A stretch of 64,000 bases of DNA from Candidatus Manganitrophaceae bacterium (GCA_016200325.1 JACQEZ010000019.1:1-64000), one strand, 5' to 3'; positions 50,163 to 59,319 are shown, numbered from the stretch's first letter. A program made the numbers and translations. Notes: generated from the letters alone by a model not told the origin.

Positions 50163-51668
50163 TTAAACCTTTGCCTTCAGGCGGGAGAGGCCTTCTTTAA
50201 CCGCCGGGTGCTCCGGCGCCCGCGTGAACGCCTCTTCGTAGATCTTTACCGCCCGGCGGATCATCCCCTGCCCTTCATAGATCCGGGCGAGCTCGACGGC
50301 ATCGTCGACCCGGCTCGGATCGATCGTGACCGCCTGCTGAAAAGCCATCTCGGCGCGGCGGAGCCGCTCGGGGAAAAAGAGGAGCGCTTTGCCGAGAGCG
50401 CCAAGATAGAGCGGATTGTTCGGCATGATCCGCGCCGCCGCCTCAAAACGCTCCACCGCTTTGAGATAATCTTTCGCCTCGTAGGCCCGCTTCCCGTCGT
50501 TGAAGGAGCGCTCCGCCTGCTCGGCGGCGGTCACCGGCCTCGCCGGATTGGGATTCGGCGGATCCAACCGCCGAGCGTTGTAAAGCGCTCGACTTTGATC
50601 GCTGATCAACACATCATATGCCTCTTTCAGTTTCTCGAACAACGTCTCGAGCTCCCCCTTTAATTCCCGCATCGATTCTTCGAAGTAGCGGTCGGGATGG
50701 TAGACCTTCGCCAGGCGGTAATAAGCGCGCTTCATCTCTTCCCGAGTCGCCTGCTCCCCGACCCCCAAAATTTCATAATAGTTTTGAGATCCGAGCTTTC
50801 GGTAGGCATCCCGGATCTGATCGATGCTGGAAGCCGGGTGGCGCTCTTTCTCGTCGATCGTCGCTCGGATCTCTTCGGTAATAATGCGCTGAGTCGTCGA
50901 ATATCGCTCTTCCCACGAGGAGAACGATTCCGGGGTTGATTCGGTTACCTCCGCGATGCCGACCGAGACGAAGAAGTAGAGAAGCCGCAGCGTTTCAAAA
51001 GCGGGGAGCGAAGAGCCGATCAGGAGCTCCCGAATCGTCATCCCGTTTAGACGGCTGAGCAGCGCCGTTTCATCGGGCTCCAGATGGACCATCTGAAAGA
51101 GCTCTTTCGGATCTTTCGTCAGCTGCAAGATCCGATCAAACGGGGGAAGGCCGCCGGCCAGCCGGGTCCAGTCGGTGATCCGGCGGATCCCTTGGAGGAT
51201 TAATGTGGCTGTACTAATGTTGAGGGTGATCAGCTCCCGGGAGGGAAGCAGACATTCCTTGAATTGATAATCGCCGTCGGTCCAGGTAAACAGCCCCAGG
51301 ATGATCTCTGTCGCCTGCGCCATCACGGCGTCATAGAGTTCTTTCGGGGTGAGGAACCCTTGCTTCAACAGAATGGTCCCCTGACGGAGCCGCGGATTGT
51401 CCCGGAGAGAAGCCTCATAAATTTGAACGACCGTTTCATATTGGAGATAGGTCAGCTTTCCACGCTTCAGCAGCAGCAGGCCGAGACGATCGTCGGGATA
51501 ACGGGAGGTGGCAAAAATAATTTTGCCCTCACTCATATAAACGGTTTTTTCGACGTCGTTCAACCGAACGCGGAGAATACCGGTCGCCTGTTTTTTCTGA
51601 AGGCTCGAAAAAATCGACGCCAGGTGACCTTCGCGAAGCGGTCCGGAAAGGGGAACTTCCACAGACAT
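50163..51668 (-). CDS. DUF4388 - DnaJ - TPR cytoplasmic protein
   Basis: A 501-residue protein. DUF4388-type N-terminal region (~1-130; LREGHLASIFSSLQKKQATG, VYMSEGKIIFATS) has the pattern seen in signalling proteins of gliding and deltaproteobacterial-type bacteria. A J-domain follows at ~295-350 (NYYEILGVGEQATREEMKRA, with the HPD tripeptide in KVYHPDRYF), which would stimulate a DnaK-type chaperone. The C-terminus has three TPR units (YLKAVERFEAAARIMPNNPL; AEMAFQQAVTIDPSRVDDAV; AVKIYEEAFTRAPEHPAVKE). ATG at 51668 is chosen over a TTG at 51680 because GAGG lies 6 bases upstream. It sits downstream of the GGDEF gene with a 139-base gap. Confidence 0.88.
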   Translation of the reverse strand: MSVEVPLSGPLREGHLASIFSSLQKKQATGILRVRLNDVEKTVYMSEGKIIFATSRYPDDRLGLLLLKRGKLTYLQYETVVQIYEASLRDNPRLRQGTILLKQGFLTPKELYDAVMAQATEIILGLFTWTDGDYQFKECLLPSRELITLNISTATLILQGIRRITDWTRLAGGLPPFDRILQLTKDPKELFQMVHLEPDETALLSRLNGMTIRELLIGSSLPAFETLRLLYFFVSVGIAEVTESTPESFSSWEERYSTTQRIITEEIRATIDEKERHPASSIDQIRDAYRKLGSQNYYEILGVGEQATREEMKRAYYRLAKVYHPDRYFEESMRELKGELETLFEKLKEAYDVLISDQSRALYNARRLDPPNPNPARPVTAAEQAERSFNDGKRAYEAKDYLKAVERFEAAARIMPNNPLYLGALGKALLFFPERLRRAEMAFQQAVTIDPSRVDDAVELARIYEGQGMIRRAVKIYEEAFTRAPEHPAVKEGLSRLKAKV

Positions 51669-51807
51669 ATCGTTCCTCAAGGGAGAGAGCGCTCACCACA
51701 GGATTCGATTGAGAGGAGGGTCTCCTCTCCTGCGGCTTCTTAAATTTAGCATGATTGGAGCGACTTTTCGGAAAATCAGGAATTACCTGATGGCAAGGCA
51801 GGGGATT

Positions 51808-53895
51808 TTACTCGACCTCATACATATCTTGCGTCAGCTCTTTGTAGAGGGTGGAGCGGTTTCGGCCGGTTCTCTTGGAGGCATAGAGGGCGCGGTCGGC
51901 AGAGGCGATGAGATCTTCGCGCTTGGTGGCGTCTTCCGGGTGGGCGGCAACGCCGATGCTGACGGTGGCGGCGATCTTTTGTCCCTGCCAATCGACCGGG
52001 GCCGCCTCGATCGCCTTTCGGATCCGCTCGGCCATCTGGAACGCCTGCTTCGAATCGGACTTGAGCAGGAGCACGACGAATTCCTCACCGCCATATCGCG
52101 CCACGACATCGAGCCGCCGGACCAGCTTCATCAGCAGCTTCGCCACCGTTTTTAACACTGCATCGCCGGCCGGATGCCCGAAGGTGTCATTGATCTTTTT
52201 GAAATAGTCGATGTCGATCATCAAGACCGAGAACGGATCGGCCGTCCGGCCGCTCCGGATAAACTCTTCTTGCAGCCGCTCCTGGAAACGGCGGTGGTTG
52301 AAGATCCCGGTCAACCCGTCGGTGATCGCCAGCTGCTCTACCTTTGCGTGGGCCTGCGCCTCCGCGATGGAGGTCGCCACATGGTTGCAGAGAATCGAGA
52401 GGACATGTCGGTCATAGTTGGTAAACGCATTCTCTTTATCCGAGAGAAAAAGAACCAGCCCCATCACCCGATCTTCAATGATCAACGGCAGACCGAGAAA
52501 AGATTGACAGGTGACGTCGATCTTGCAGCCGTCGGGGAAAATTTTTTGCTGCTGTTTCGGCTGGGCGGCCAAGTGGGAGAAGAGGAGCACCTGCCGGTTC
52601 TTCACGATGAGGCTGATCAACCCGTTCGTCAAGGCGAAGGGGTAACCGACGATCGATGGATCGTATCCCTTGACCGCTTTCACCGTCATCTTCCGCTCCC
52701 CCGGCTCGACCAGGAAGATAAAGCAGCGATCGTAGTCGATGATCGTCTTGCACGATTCGGCGGTGATCTCCAAGCGGTGATCGAGGTCGAGCCGGGAGCC
52801 GAGGCTTTCGCTGATCTCCAGGAGGGCGGAGTAGACCCGCGTCCGCTGGCTCATCTGCTGCTGTTCTCGAAAGTAACGGAAGACCGTGACGATCTCCTCG
52901 ACGACCAATCGAATCATCTCTTCGTCCTGAGGAGAGAAGGCATGATCGGCCAGGCTGTCGACGCAGAGGAGCCCTTCGAACAGGTCGTGATCAAGCACCG
53001 GCGCCGCCAAGAGGGAATAGGGGGTGACGGAGCCGTCATCATAGTCGAGCGCCCCTTTTTGATTTCTCAGATCGGCGATCGACACGACGCGCCGCTCCCG
53101 GGCGACCCAGCCGAGCAGCCCCTCTCCGATCGGAATCATCTTCTGCCGATCCACTCCGAGCGGCGCCTGCTTCCCCTGCGCCGCCCGAATCCAGAGCGAC
53201 TCCCCTTCGCGGTCATACCAAAGCAGCACCGCGCGATGCGCCTGCGGCCGGCCCGCCAGAAACAGCTGCAGCAGATGCTCCAGATGGGCCTCCATCCGCT
53301 GATTCAGCGCCTGCGCCTCATCTTTCTCTTCTTCTTTGGAAAGACGGGCGAGCTCCGCCTTCTGCAGGATCTCCGGAGGGGACGGCTCCGCCTGCCGCCG
53401 CTCCCGGTCGATTCTCTTTCGAAAAGCCTCCCGCTCCCGGTAAAAAGAGCGGAGCGCCCCCCGGACAATGATCGGGATGAGGATCAACACCAACGGGAAG
53501 AAGGCGGCCTGTCCCGGAAAGCCTTCGATCGGCGGGGCGACCCGGAGGCGGACCCCTTCCAAAAGAAGGATGCCGGAGATCGCCAGCATGCTCTTAAAAA
53601 AACTCAAATAAAAAGAAGCAACTAAAATCGGGAGGGGATAGAGGAGATTAAAGTAGGAGGAGAGGTCGCCGGTCTCTTGGGTGACGGCATTGATGAACAG
53701 GAGCGAGAGGACCAACGCTTCCCATCGCATCGCCGCGGTTCGCACCGGCGCGCGGACCCATCGGTCGATCAGGGTGGCGGAGAGACAGACGAAGAGGACC
53801 AGCCAGGCAATGCGACCGGTCGTAAAAAATCGATCGCCCGGCCAGGCGTTCCAGGCGGAGAAGAAAAAAAGGAGGGAGAGGGCGATGTTCCTCAA
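51808..53895 (-). CDS. Membrane GAF-GAF-GGDEF diguanylate cyclase
   Basis: A 695-residue protein with about five to six N-terminal membrane helices (~1-145), a charged coiled coil (~150-205), two GAF-like domains (~205-350 and ~355-520) and a GGDEF domain (~530-690). The active site is intact as GGEEF (about residues 600-604, preceded by VVARY) and an RxxD inhibitory site (RRLD) lies five residues upstream, so it should make cyclic di-GMP with product inhibition. The start is TTG at 53895: AGGAGG is 8 bases upstream, and the TTG overlaps the stop of the DUF4177 gene (TTGA). Translation is thus coupled to the small gene. Confidence 0.94.
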   Translation of the reverse strand: MRNIALSLLFFFSAWNAWPGDRFFTTGRIAWLVLFVCLSATLIDRWVRAPVRTAAMRWEALVLSLLFINAVTQETGDLSSYFNLLYPLPILVASFYLSFFKSMLAISGILLLEGVRLRVAPPIEGFPGQAAFFPLVLILIPIIVRGALRSFYREREAFRKRIDRERRQAEPSPPEILQKAELARLSKEEEKDEAQALNQRMEAHLEHLLQLFLAGRPQAHRAVLLWYDREGESLWIRAAQGKQAPLGVDRQKMIPIGEGLLGWVARERRVVSIADLRNQKGALDYDDGSVTPYSLLAAPVLDHDLFEGLLCVDSLADHAFSPQDEEMIRLVVEEIVTVFRYFREQQQMSQRTRVYSALLEISESLGSRLDLDHRLEITAESCKTIIDYDRCFIFLVEPGERKMTVKAVKGYDPSIVGYPFALTNGLISLIVKNRQVLLFSHLAAQPKQQQKIFPDGCKIDVTCQSFLGLPLIIEDRVMGLVLFLSDKENAFTNYDRHVLSILCNHVATSIAEAQAHAKVEQLAITDGLTGIFNHRRFQERLQEEFIRSGRTADPFSVLMIDIDYFKKINDTFGHPAGDAVLKTVAKLLMKLVRRLDVVARYGGEEFVVLLLKSDSKQAFQMAERIRKAIEAAPVDWQGQKIAATVSIGVAAHPEDATKREDLIASADRALYASKRTGRNRSTLYKELTQDMYEVE

Positions 53896-54062
53896 TCAAA
53901 GCCCTCCTCGGAGCGCTTCTTCAGAATGCAGAGGAAGGGATAAGACTCTTCGGGCTGATGGATCACCTGAACCAGTTCCCATCCCTGGGAGCCGAGGAAA
54001 TTGAGTTGATTGTCTATCTGCACCGCGGCGAGTCGCTCCGTCCGGTACTCCCACTTCGGCAT
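53892..54062 (-). CDS. 56-aa DUF4177-like protein, translationally coupled to the diguanylate cyclase
   Basis: A short gene of 56 codons plus stop. The product begins MPKWEYRTERLAAVQIDNQL and continues NFLGSQGWELVQVIHQPEES. The pattern KWEY ... LNxLGxxGWELVxV ... FxLKR is that of DUF4177. The stop TGA overlaps the TTG start of the GGDEF protein gene by four bases (TTGA), which explains the choice of that TTG. The ATG has a weak GGGG ribosome site. Function is unknown. The genetic coupling suggests the small protein acts with, or is expressed in step with, the cyclase. The N-terminal 35 residues have no membrane segment, so it is cytoplasmic. Confidence 0.85.
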   Translation of the reverse strand: MPKWEYRTERLAAVQIDNQLNFLGSQGWELVQVIHQPEESYPFLCILKKRSEEGFD

Positions 54063-54163
54063 CAATAACGCCCCAAACAGGGTTGAACATCGGCCCCGGT
54101 GACGGCGCTCTCTTTTCGGCTTTTATCCCGCACTCCCCGCTCCGCAATCCGCATGGCCCTTCC

Positions 54164-55075
54164 TCACGCCTTAATCATCAGCAGCTTTTTCATCTTTTTT
54201 TTCCAAAGCTGCCTTTTCAGCTCCTCCACCTGCGCCCGCGCCGCCTCTTCTCCCCTTTGGATCACCTCTTCGACCCGCCAGAAATCGGACCAGTGAAGCT
54301 TTCCGACATCTGGACGGATCACCAGGTCGGCCTTGGCCAGCTGCGCGGTCGACAATATCTTCCGGGTGATCTCACCGGCGCGGAGGACGATGTCGAGCCC
54401 GCTTGCAAGCTCCCGCATCTCGGCGGGGGCCTCGGACGCGTCGACGGCGATCACAAAGTCGGCTCCCCGATGAATCAACGGCTCGACGGGAACCTGATTG
54501 ACCCACCCTCCATCAATTAATTTGGAATCGCCGATCGTGATCGGCGGAAAAATACCTGGAATGGCGCAGCTGGCGGCGATGGCCCTTCGGATCGGCCCCT
54601 CGGAAAGGACCACCTCGTTGCCATAGGCCAAGTCGGCGGCCACCGCAAAAAAAGGAATGACCGTCTCTTCGATTCCCTTTTCTTCGAAGAGACGGCTGAT
54701 GTGATCGATATAATCTTGCTCGGAGATAAACGAGGAGCGCCGGAGAGAGATCCCCCAGAAGATCCCCTTCTGAAGATAGGACTTGAGGTTCTTAATAAAG
54801 CTGGTCCGCTTTTCCTCTTCGTAATGCTTTTTGATGAAGAAAAGCTTGGTTTTCCGGAACGACTCGCTGCGCAGATAGTCGCAAACCCGCCGGCGAACCA
54901 GGTCGGCATTCGGATATTGGGCATACATTGCGCCGGCAATCGCACCGAAGCTCGTTCCGGCAATCAGATCAAAGGCGATCCCCTCCGACTCGAGAACCTT
55001 CAGCACGCCGAGGTGTGCGATCCCCCGCGCCCCGCCTCCTCCCAGTGCCAAGCCGACTTTAAAGTACTTCGTCAT
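54164..55075 (-). CDS. Patatin-like phospholipase (RssA-type)
   Basis: A 303-residue cytoplasmic protein with the patatin fold. The oxyanion hole is GGGGARGIAHLG near residue 12, the nucleophile lies in GTSFGAIAG near residue 40, and the catalytic Asp is in DGGWVNQVPVEPL near residue 190. These give the Ser-Asp dyad of lipid acyl hydrolases. The C-terminal ~30 residues are basic and helical. No signal peptide is visible. It is followed by the DUF4177-GGDEF unit 101 bases later and preceded 27 bases upstream by a small basic gene, all on the same strand. Confidence 0.93.
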   Translation of the reverse strand: MTKYFKVGLALGGGGARGIAHLGVLKVLESEGIAFDLIAGTSFGAIAGAMYAQYPNADLVRRRVCDYLRSESFRKTKLFFIKKHYEEEKRTSFIKNLKSYLQKGIFWGISLRRSSFISEQDYIDHISRLFEEKGIEETVIPFFAVAADLAYGNEVVLSEGPIRRAIAASCAIPGIFPPITIGDSKLIDGGWVNQVPVEPLIHRGADFVIAVDASEAPAEMRELASGLDIVLRAGEITRKILSTAQLAKADLVIRPDVGKLHWSDFWRVEEVIQRGEEAARAQVEELKRQLWKKKMKKLLMIKA

Positions 55076-55102
55076 CTTTCAATGTTGCGTGACAGTCAAA
55101 CG

Positions 55103-55342
55103 TTAGGACGAAGCCGGCTTATCCCCTTCGGCCCCCTTCACTTTCTTTCGACCCTTCGCCTCGATAAAAGCGGTCCGGACCTGGAGCGTTTTCTTCCGCC
55201 GCTGCGCCCGCTTGAGCTTCTTGACCTCCTTGCGGAGCGCAATCCGGTCGCCGCCCGCTTCGCCCTTGGCGGCGGTCCGCTGCTGCGACACTTTCGTCTT
55301 CAACTTCTCGATCCGTTTCTCCAACCCTTTTGCTTCCGCCAC
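55103..55342 (-). CDS. Small basic coiled-coil protein
   Basis: A 79-residue, very basic (Lys/Arg-rich) protein with heptad-like pattern (LEKRIEKLKTKV; LRKEVKKLKRAQRRKKTLQV). The start is GTG at 55342 with GGGAGG five bases upstream, so expression is well supported. Family unknown; a nucleic-acid or ribosome-associated role is suggested only by charge. It lies in a gap that also holds a hairpin repeat at 55366-55455. Confidence 0.7.
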   Translation of the reverse strand: MAEAKGLEKRIEKLKTKVSQQRTAAKGEAGGDRIALRKEVKKLKRAQRRKKTLQVRTAFIEAKGRKKVKGAEGDKPASS

Positions 55343-55365
55343 ACGTTCCTCCCGTTAGATAAATT

Positions 55366-55455
55366 TAGAATCCAGACGTCAGAAACCAGGAGTCAGAATA
55401 AAATCCAAAACTGTTCCATTCTGAATTCCGACTTCTCTCTCCTGACTTCTGCTTT
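55366..55455. repeat. Imperfect hairpin repeat of the GTCAGAA/TTCTGAC type
   Basis: The left arm (CAGACGTCAGAAACCAGGAG, ending TCAGAAT) and the right arm (ATTCTGAATTCCGACTTCTC, then TCCTGACTTCTG) are complementary with interruptions around an AT-rich centre. The plan resembles the other hairpin repeats in the window with different sequence. Confidence 0.6.
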
Positions 55456-55462
55456 TTATACT

Positions 55463-55957
55463 TCACCACGTTTGATACCTGGTTCCATCCGGCGCCACCT
55501 CATTGCTCCGGGTATAGACATCATAGACATCCCGGTCGCACGAGATCGAGGAATCGGGATCGTCTTCATAACATCGAATCCCCCACTCCGCCGAGTGGGT
55601 GAAAGGGTCGATCGGAATCCGCCGGAGGTACTTTCGGATTTTCTTCTGATTCGGATCGGCCACCGGCGCCCCCTTCACCAGCACCTCCAGGCGCCGAGGA
55701 TAACCGGTCTCCTCGTTGGCAATGTCCGAGTCGGAATGCGCAATCCGCTTCGCGTCCCAATCTTCCTTAAATTGATCAACCGCGGTCCGCATCTCCCGGA
55801 GCGCCTTTCGCAGCTCCATCTCTTTGGTGCGGCGCTCCCCCATCTTGGCGAGCGGCATGGCGACCGATGCGAGGATAATGATCATCGCCGCCGTCACCAT
55901 CAACTCCAGGAGGGTCAAACCCGACTGATCACGAATTTTTTCTAAAAACCGCTTCAT
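55463..55957 (-). CDS. Stand-alone GspG/PulG-like pseudopilin
   Basis: A 164-residue protein with a 12-residue leader and the motif SGLTLLELMVTAAMIIILAS. Glu+5 is present but Leu replaces the usual Phe at +1. The globular part (RTKEMELRKALREMRTAVDQ; PIDPFTHSAEWGIRCYEDDP) resembles GspG-type pseudopilins, with two Cys near the C-terminus (RCYEDDPDSSISC). The ATG overlaps the stop of the secretin gene (ATGA), so the pair is one translational unit, distinct from the main gsp operon. It probably assembles with the second secretin in a T2SS-like or T4P-like export apparatus. The paired platform genes are not visible here. Confidence 0.88.
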   Translation of the reverse strand: MKRFLEKIRDQSGLTLLELMVTAAMIIILASVAMPLAKMGERRTKEMELRKALREMRTAVDQFKEDWDAKRIAHSDSDIANEETGYPRRLEVLVKGAPVADPNQKKIRKYLRRIPIDPFTHSAEWGIRCYEDDPDSSISCDRDVYDVYTRSNEVAPDGTRYQTW

Positions 55958-58341
55958 CGAACATTGACTAGGCCGGGGAAGATATCGACGTTGATCGGAC
56001 CCCGCGACGGGTTGAGCAATCGGACATTGCGGAAGTCGATCCGGCTGGACGCGCCAGCCCGATCGCCGCTGAAGGTGAGGGTAAAGAGGGTCCCGGAACC
56101 GCTGATTCCGGTCTCATCGGCCTCCCGAGTCACCTGAACATCGACCGTCGCTCCCCCCGGCTGCGTGGATGAGACGAGCGAGATGTTCTTTCCATCCCGC
56201 TTCAGGAAATCTCCTTCCACCACCCCTTTCAAGCTGACGACCGTCGGGTCAAATGCAATCGACATCGTCGCTCCCGAGAGCGATTTCACATTGTCGACCC
56301 GGACCTCCACATTGACCGTGCCGTTTGCGGCGACGGTCGACTCTCTCGGAATGACCGAGAGGATCGGGGCGAGGCGGTTCTCCGGCGCCGGCGCCAAAGG
56401 CGCGGGACGGTTCTCCGACGCGGGCGGTACGGGAGCCGCGGGCGCCGTGCTGGCCGCTCCACCGCCGGGCGCCGCCTGCGATTCTCGCCGAACGTCGCCG
56501 ACGGTCGGAAAGTCGGAGAAGAGCGGCCGGGTCGAATAGGTCTCTTCCGTTCCGGACCAGAACGACTGAAGCGGCTTCTCGGGGGTCTCCAGGTTTCGGA
56601 GAATGTGCGGCGTGATCGTCATCACAATGTCGGTTTTCGCCTTGTTCTTCTCTTCGTGGGAGAAGAGACGGCCGATAAACGGAATGTCACCGAGCCCCGG
56701 AATCTTATTGATCGTCGTCCGCTCATCATCGCGAATCAGCCCGCTGATCACCACCGTCTCGCTATCTTTGACGCTCAATACAGTCTCGGTGTTCCGGTTG
56801 CCGAAGCGGAATTGCTGCTGGCCGTTCCCTAAATTGACCAGGTCGCCGAGGGAGGTCACCTCCAGATTGAGCTTCATCGTCACGTCGTTCGTCAAATGGA
56901 TGTTCGGCTCGATCGTCAGCTTGATCCCGACATCTTTGAACTCAATCGAGGTGGTGGTCGTCGGTCCGATCGTCGCGCTCGTCGTCGGCGCGGTCGTGGT
57001 GGTCGAAAGGAGAATCGGGACCCGGTCGCCGATATTGATCTTGGCGCTTTTGTTGTCGATCACCCGGACCCGGGGATTCGCCAGCGTCTGCGCGTCCGAT
57101 TCCTGTTTGAAAAAGTCGATCAACAGGGACGGAAGGACGAAGAAAATCGTCGAATCGTTCAGGTTCCTCAAACTTTCAAGGCTGAGCGCGCCGCCGCCGC
57201 TGGTGCCGGTGGTGCCGAGGGTGCTGCTCGTGGTATTGTTTCCGAGAAAGGCGGAGACCTGATTTTGGCTGAAGTTCCAGCCGAGCCGCGATCCTTTTGT
57301 TTTATCGATCTCCAAGATTTCGACCTCGAACATCACCTCGGCCACTTTCCGGTCATTGGCGTCGATGATCTTCTCCGCCAGCTTGATCTTCTCCGGCGTG
57401 TCGCGCAGGACGATCGTATTTAGCTCATCGTTGACGAAGACCCGCCGCGTCTCCAACATCGTCCGAAGGAGGTTGACCATGTCTTTCGCTTTGACATTCG
57501 AAAGGTAGAACGTTCGGATGACGAGGTCTTGATATTGATCGACCTTCTGCTTCGTCTTGGGGATGACGAGGATCGTCTCATCGCTGATCTTCTTCATGAA
57601 GAGATTGTTCGTGGAGAGAATCAGGTTCAGCGCCTCTTTGAACGACGCATCTTTGACGAAGATGCTCATCGTCTCGTCCCGAACATCTTTGTCGAAGAGG
57701 ATATTGATGCCGGCCGACTTCGCAAGCAGCTCGAATACTTCTTTAAGCCGCGCGTTCTGGAATTTCAGCGTAATCGGCTGGCTAGACTTGAGGGAGAGCT
57801 CATCGACCTCCTCCCCTGCGGTCCGCTGCCGCTTCGTCGCCTGCGCCAGGATCTCCTTTCCCTGCGGAAGGGTCGGATCGCGCTCCAGCGCCCGCTCGAG
57901 AAATTCGATCGCTTCGGAGAAACGCTCGGCCTTCAGCAGTTTTTGTCCGAGGAGAAAATCGTCCTGCGCTTCTTTTATCCGGAGCGCCTTCGCAAAGGCA
58001 TCTTGGTATTCCGTCCGGCTCGGATCGAGGAGCATCGCCCGCTTGTACTCTTCGAGCGCCACCGAAATATTCTTTTGGTCGAGCATCACCTTCGCCCGGT
58101 CGGCATGGACCGCCGCCGCCTTCACCTTGGCGTCGTCCATCTTTCGTTTGAGCGGTTGATTTAACGGATCTTTCTTGAGACTCTCCGAATACATCTGATA
58201 GGCCTCGTCCCAGCGCTGGTCTTTGGCGAATTCATCGCCGAGCCGGACCTGCTTGGAAGCGAAACAGCCTGAGAGAAGAAAAAGGAGAAGAGTCGCCCCC
58301 ATACAGAGCGCGGTGTTAAAACGACCCCTCTTTTCTTGCAC
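55954..58341 (-). CDS. TPR-secretin-cohesin fusion lipoprotein (second secretin)
   Basis: A 795-residue protein with lipobox LLSGC. It has TPR units at ~30-165 (DQRWDEAYQMYSESLKKDPL; SEAIEFLERALERDPTLPQG), a secretin N0/STN domain (~185-270, ITLKFQNARLKEVFELLAKS), one N1-type domain (~280-350), and the secretin core to ~600 (KVAEVMFEVEILEIDKTKGS; VVISGLIRDDERTTINKIPG). A Pro/Ala linker leads to a cohesin-like domain in the last ~140 residues (VNVEVRVDNVKSLSGATMSI; IAFDPTVVSLKGVVEGDFL). The start is GTG at 58341 with AAAGGAGG 4-5 bases upstream. It is translationally coupled to the pseudopilin gene. The cohesin end is the odd feature: it may bind cargo or partner proteins outside the cell. Confidence 0.92.
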   Translation of the reverse strand: MQEKRGRFNTALCMGATLLLFLLSGCFASKQVRLGDEFAKDQRWDEAYQMYSESLKKDPLNQPLKRKMDDAKVKAAAVHADRAKVMLDQKNISVALEEYKRAMLLDPSRTEYQDAFAKALRIKEAQDDFLLGQKLLKAERFSEAIEFLERALERDPTLPQGKEILAQATKRQRTAGEEVDELSLKSSQPITLKFQNARLKEVFELLAKSAGINILFDKDVRDETMSIFVKDASFKEALNLILSTNNLFMKKISDETILVIPKTKQKVDQYQDLVIRTFYLSNVKAKDMVNLLRTMLETRRVFVNDELNTIVLRDTPEKIKLAEKIIDANDRKVAEVMFEVEILEIDKTKGSRLGWNFSQNQVSAFLGNNTTSSTLGTTGTSGGGALSLESLRNLNDSTIFFVLPSLLIDFFKQESDAQTLANPRVRVIDNKSAKINIGDRVPILLSTTTTAPTTSATIGPTTTTSIEFKDVGIKLTIEPNIHLTNDVTMKLNLEVTSLGDLVNLGNGQQQFRFGNRNTETVLSVKDSETVVISGLIRDDERTTINKIPGLGDIPFIGRLFSHEEKNKAKTDIVMTITPHILRNLETPEKPLQSFWSGTEETYSTRPLFSDFPTVGDVRRESQAAPGGGAASTAPAAPVPPASENRPAPLAPAPENRLAPILSVIPRESTVAANGTVNVEVRVDNVKSLSGATMSIAFDPTVVSLKGVVEGDFLKRDGKNISLVSSTQPGGATVDVQVTREADETGISGSGTLFTLTFSGDRAGASSRIDFRNVRLLNPSRGPINVDIFPGLVNVR

Positions 58342-58401
58342 AATTCCTCCTTTGGAAAAACGCGTGAACCCGACGGCTCACGTATTTCGGATCCATTAAA
58401 A

Positions 58402-59319
58402 TTAGATGTTCTTGAAATACTCCACGGTTTTCATCAACCCTTCCGGGAGCGCAACGCGCGGCTCCCATTCGAGCGTCTTGTGGAGCTTTTGGGCATCGAG
58501 GCAGCTTCGGATCTGCTCCCCCTTTTTCTCGGGCCCATGAATTTCTTTGGCGTCGGAGCCGGTGACGTCGAGGAGAAACCGAAAGAGCTGATTGACGGAG
58601 GTCTCTTTGCCGGTCGCCACATTGAACGCGTCATTGATCTGGCTGTGAAACACCGCCATGTTCGCCTCCACGACATCTTCCACAAAGACATAATCGCGCG
58701 TCTGCATGCCGTTTCCGTTGATGACCGGCTGCTCGCCGCGGAGCATCTTCTGCGCAAAAATGGCGACGACCCCCGCCTCCCCGAACGGATCCTGCCGAGG
58801 ACCGTAGACGTTGCTATATCTCAGTGCGGTATAGTCGAGCCCGCAGACCTTCTGATAATAATAAAGGTAATGCTCGCTCGACAGCTTGCTGACCCCATAG
58901 GGGGAGAGCGGACGGGTCGGATGGTTTTCCGGCGCCGGAAAGATCTCCTGCTCGCCGTAAATCGCCCCGCCGGAAGAGGCGAAGATGATCCGCCGCGTTC
59001 CGTGCTTCACGGCGCACTCGAGCAGATTGAGCAGGCCGATGATGTTGGTCTGCGCGTCGAAGGAGGGATCGGAGACCGACCGTCGCACATCCATCTGTGC
59101 GGCGTGATGACTGACCACCTCGGGCTTTTCTTTTTGAAAGATCCGCTCCAAGCGACTGCTGCAGATATCGGCCTTATAAAAGACCGCCTCTTTGTTGATG
59201 TTCTTTTTCTTTCCGGTGGAGAGATTGTCGACGATGACGACCTGATGTCCGTCTTGGATCAACCGATCGACCAGATGAGAGCCGATGAACCCGGCCCCCC
59301 CGGTTACCAACACCTTCAT
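58402..59319 (-). CDS. NAD-dependent sugar-nucleotide epimerase (GalE-like)
   Basis: A 305-residue extended short-chain dehydrogenase. The N-terminal Rossmann motif is VTGGAGFIGSHLVDRL, the catalytic pair is YGVSK (Tyr and Lys, near residues 144-148), and Ser in IIFASSGGAIYG completes the triad. SNVYGPRQDP is the substrate-loop motif of UDP-glucose/UDP-GlcNAc 4-epimerase-type enzymes. The exact sugar cannot be read from sequence. It has AAAGGATG before the ATG. It lies between tlyA and the secretin gene on the same strand, so it may serve glycosylation of surface proteins or envelope polysaccharides. Confidence 0.92.
   Translation of the reverse strand: MKVLVTGGAGFIGSHLVDRLIQDGHQVVIVDNLSTGKKKNINKEAVFYKADICSSRLERIFQKEKPEVVSHHAAQMDVRRSVSDPSFDAQTNIIGLLNLLECAVKHGTRRIIFASSGGAIYGEQEIFPAPENHPTRPLSPYGVSKLSSEHYLYYYQKVCGLDYTALRYSNVYGPRQDPFGEAGVVAIFAQKMLRGEQPVINGNGMQTRDYVFVEDVVEANMAVFHSQINDAFNVATGKETSVNQLFRFLLDVTGSDAKEIHGPEKKGEQIRSCLDAQKLHKTLEWEPRVALPEGLMKTVEYFKNI

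Noticed and set aside
52174-53625. 483-codon frame on the plus strand opposite the GGDEF gene
   Set aside because: It is an antisense shadow; the minus-strand gene has intact domains and a coupled start.
53896-54147. 83-codon minus-strand frame overlapping the DUF4177 gene
   Set aside because: It is the wrong frame; the DUF4177 frame has the conserved pattern and the coupled stop.
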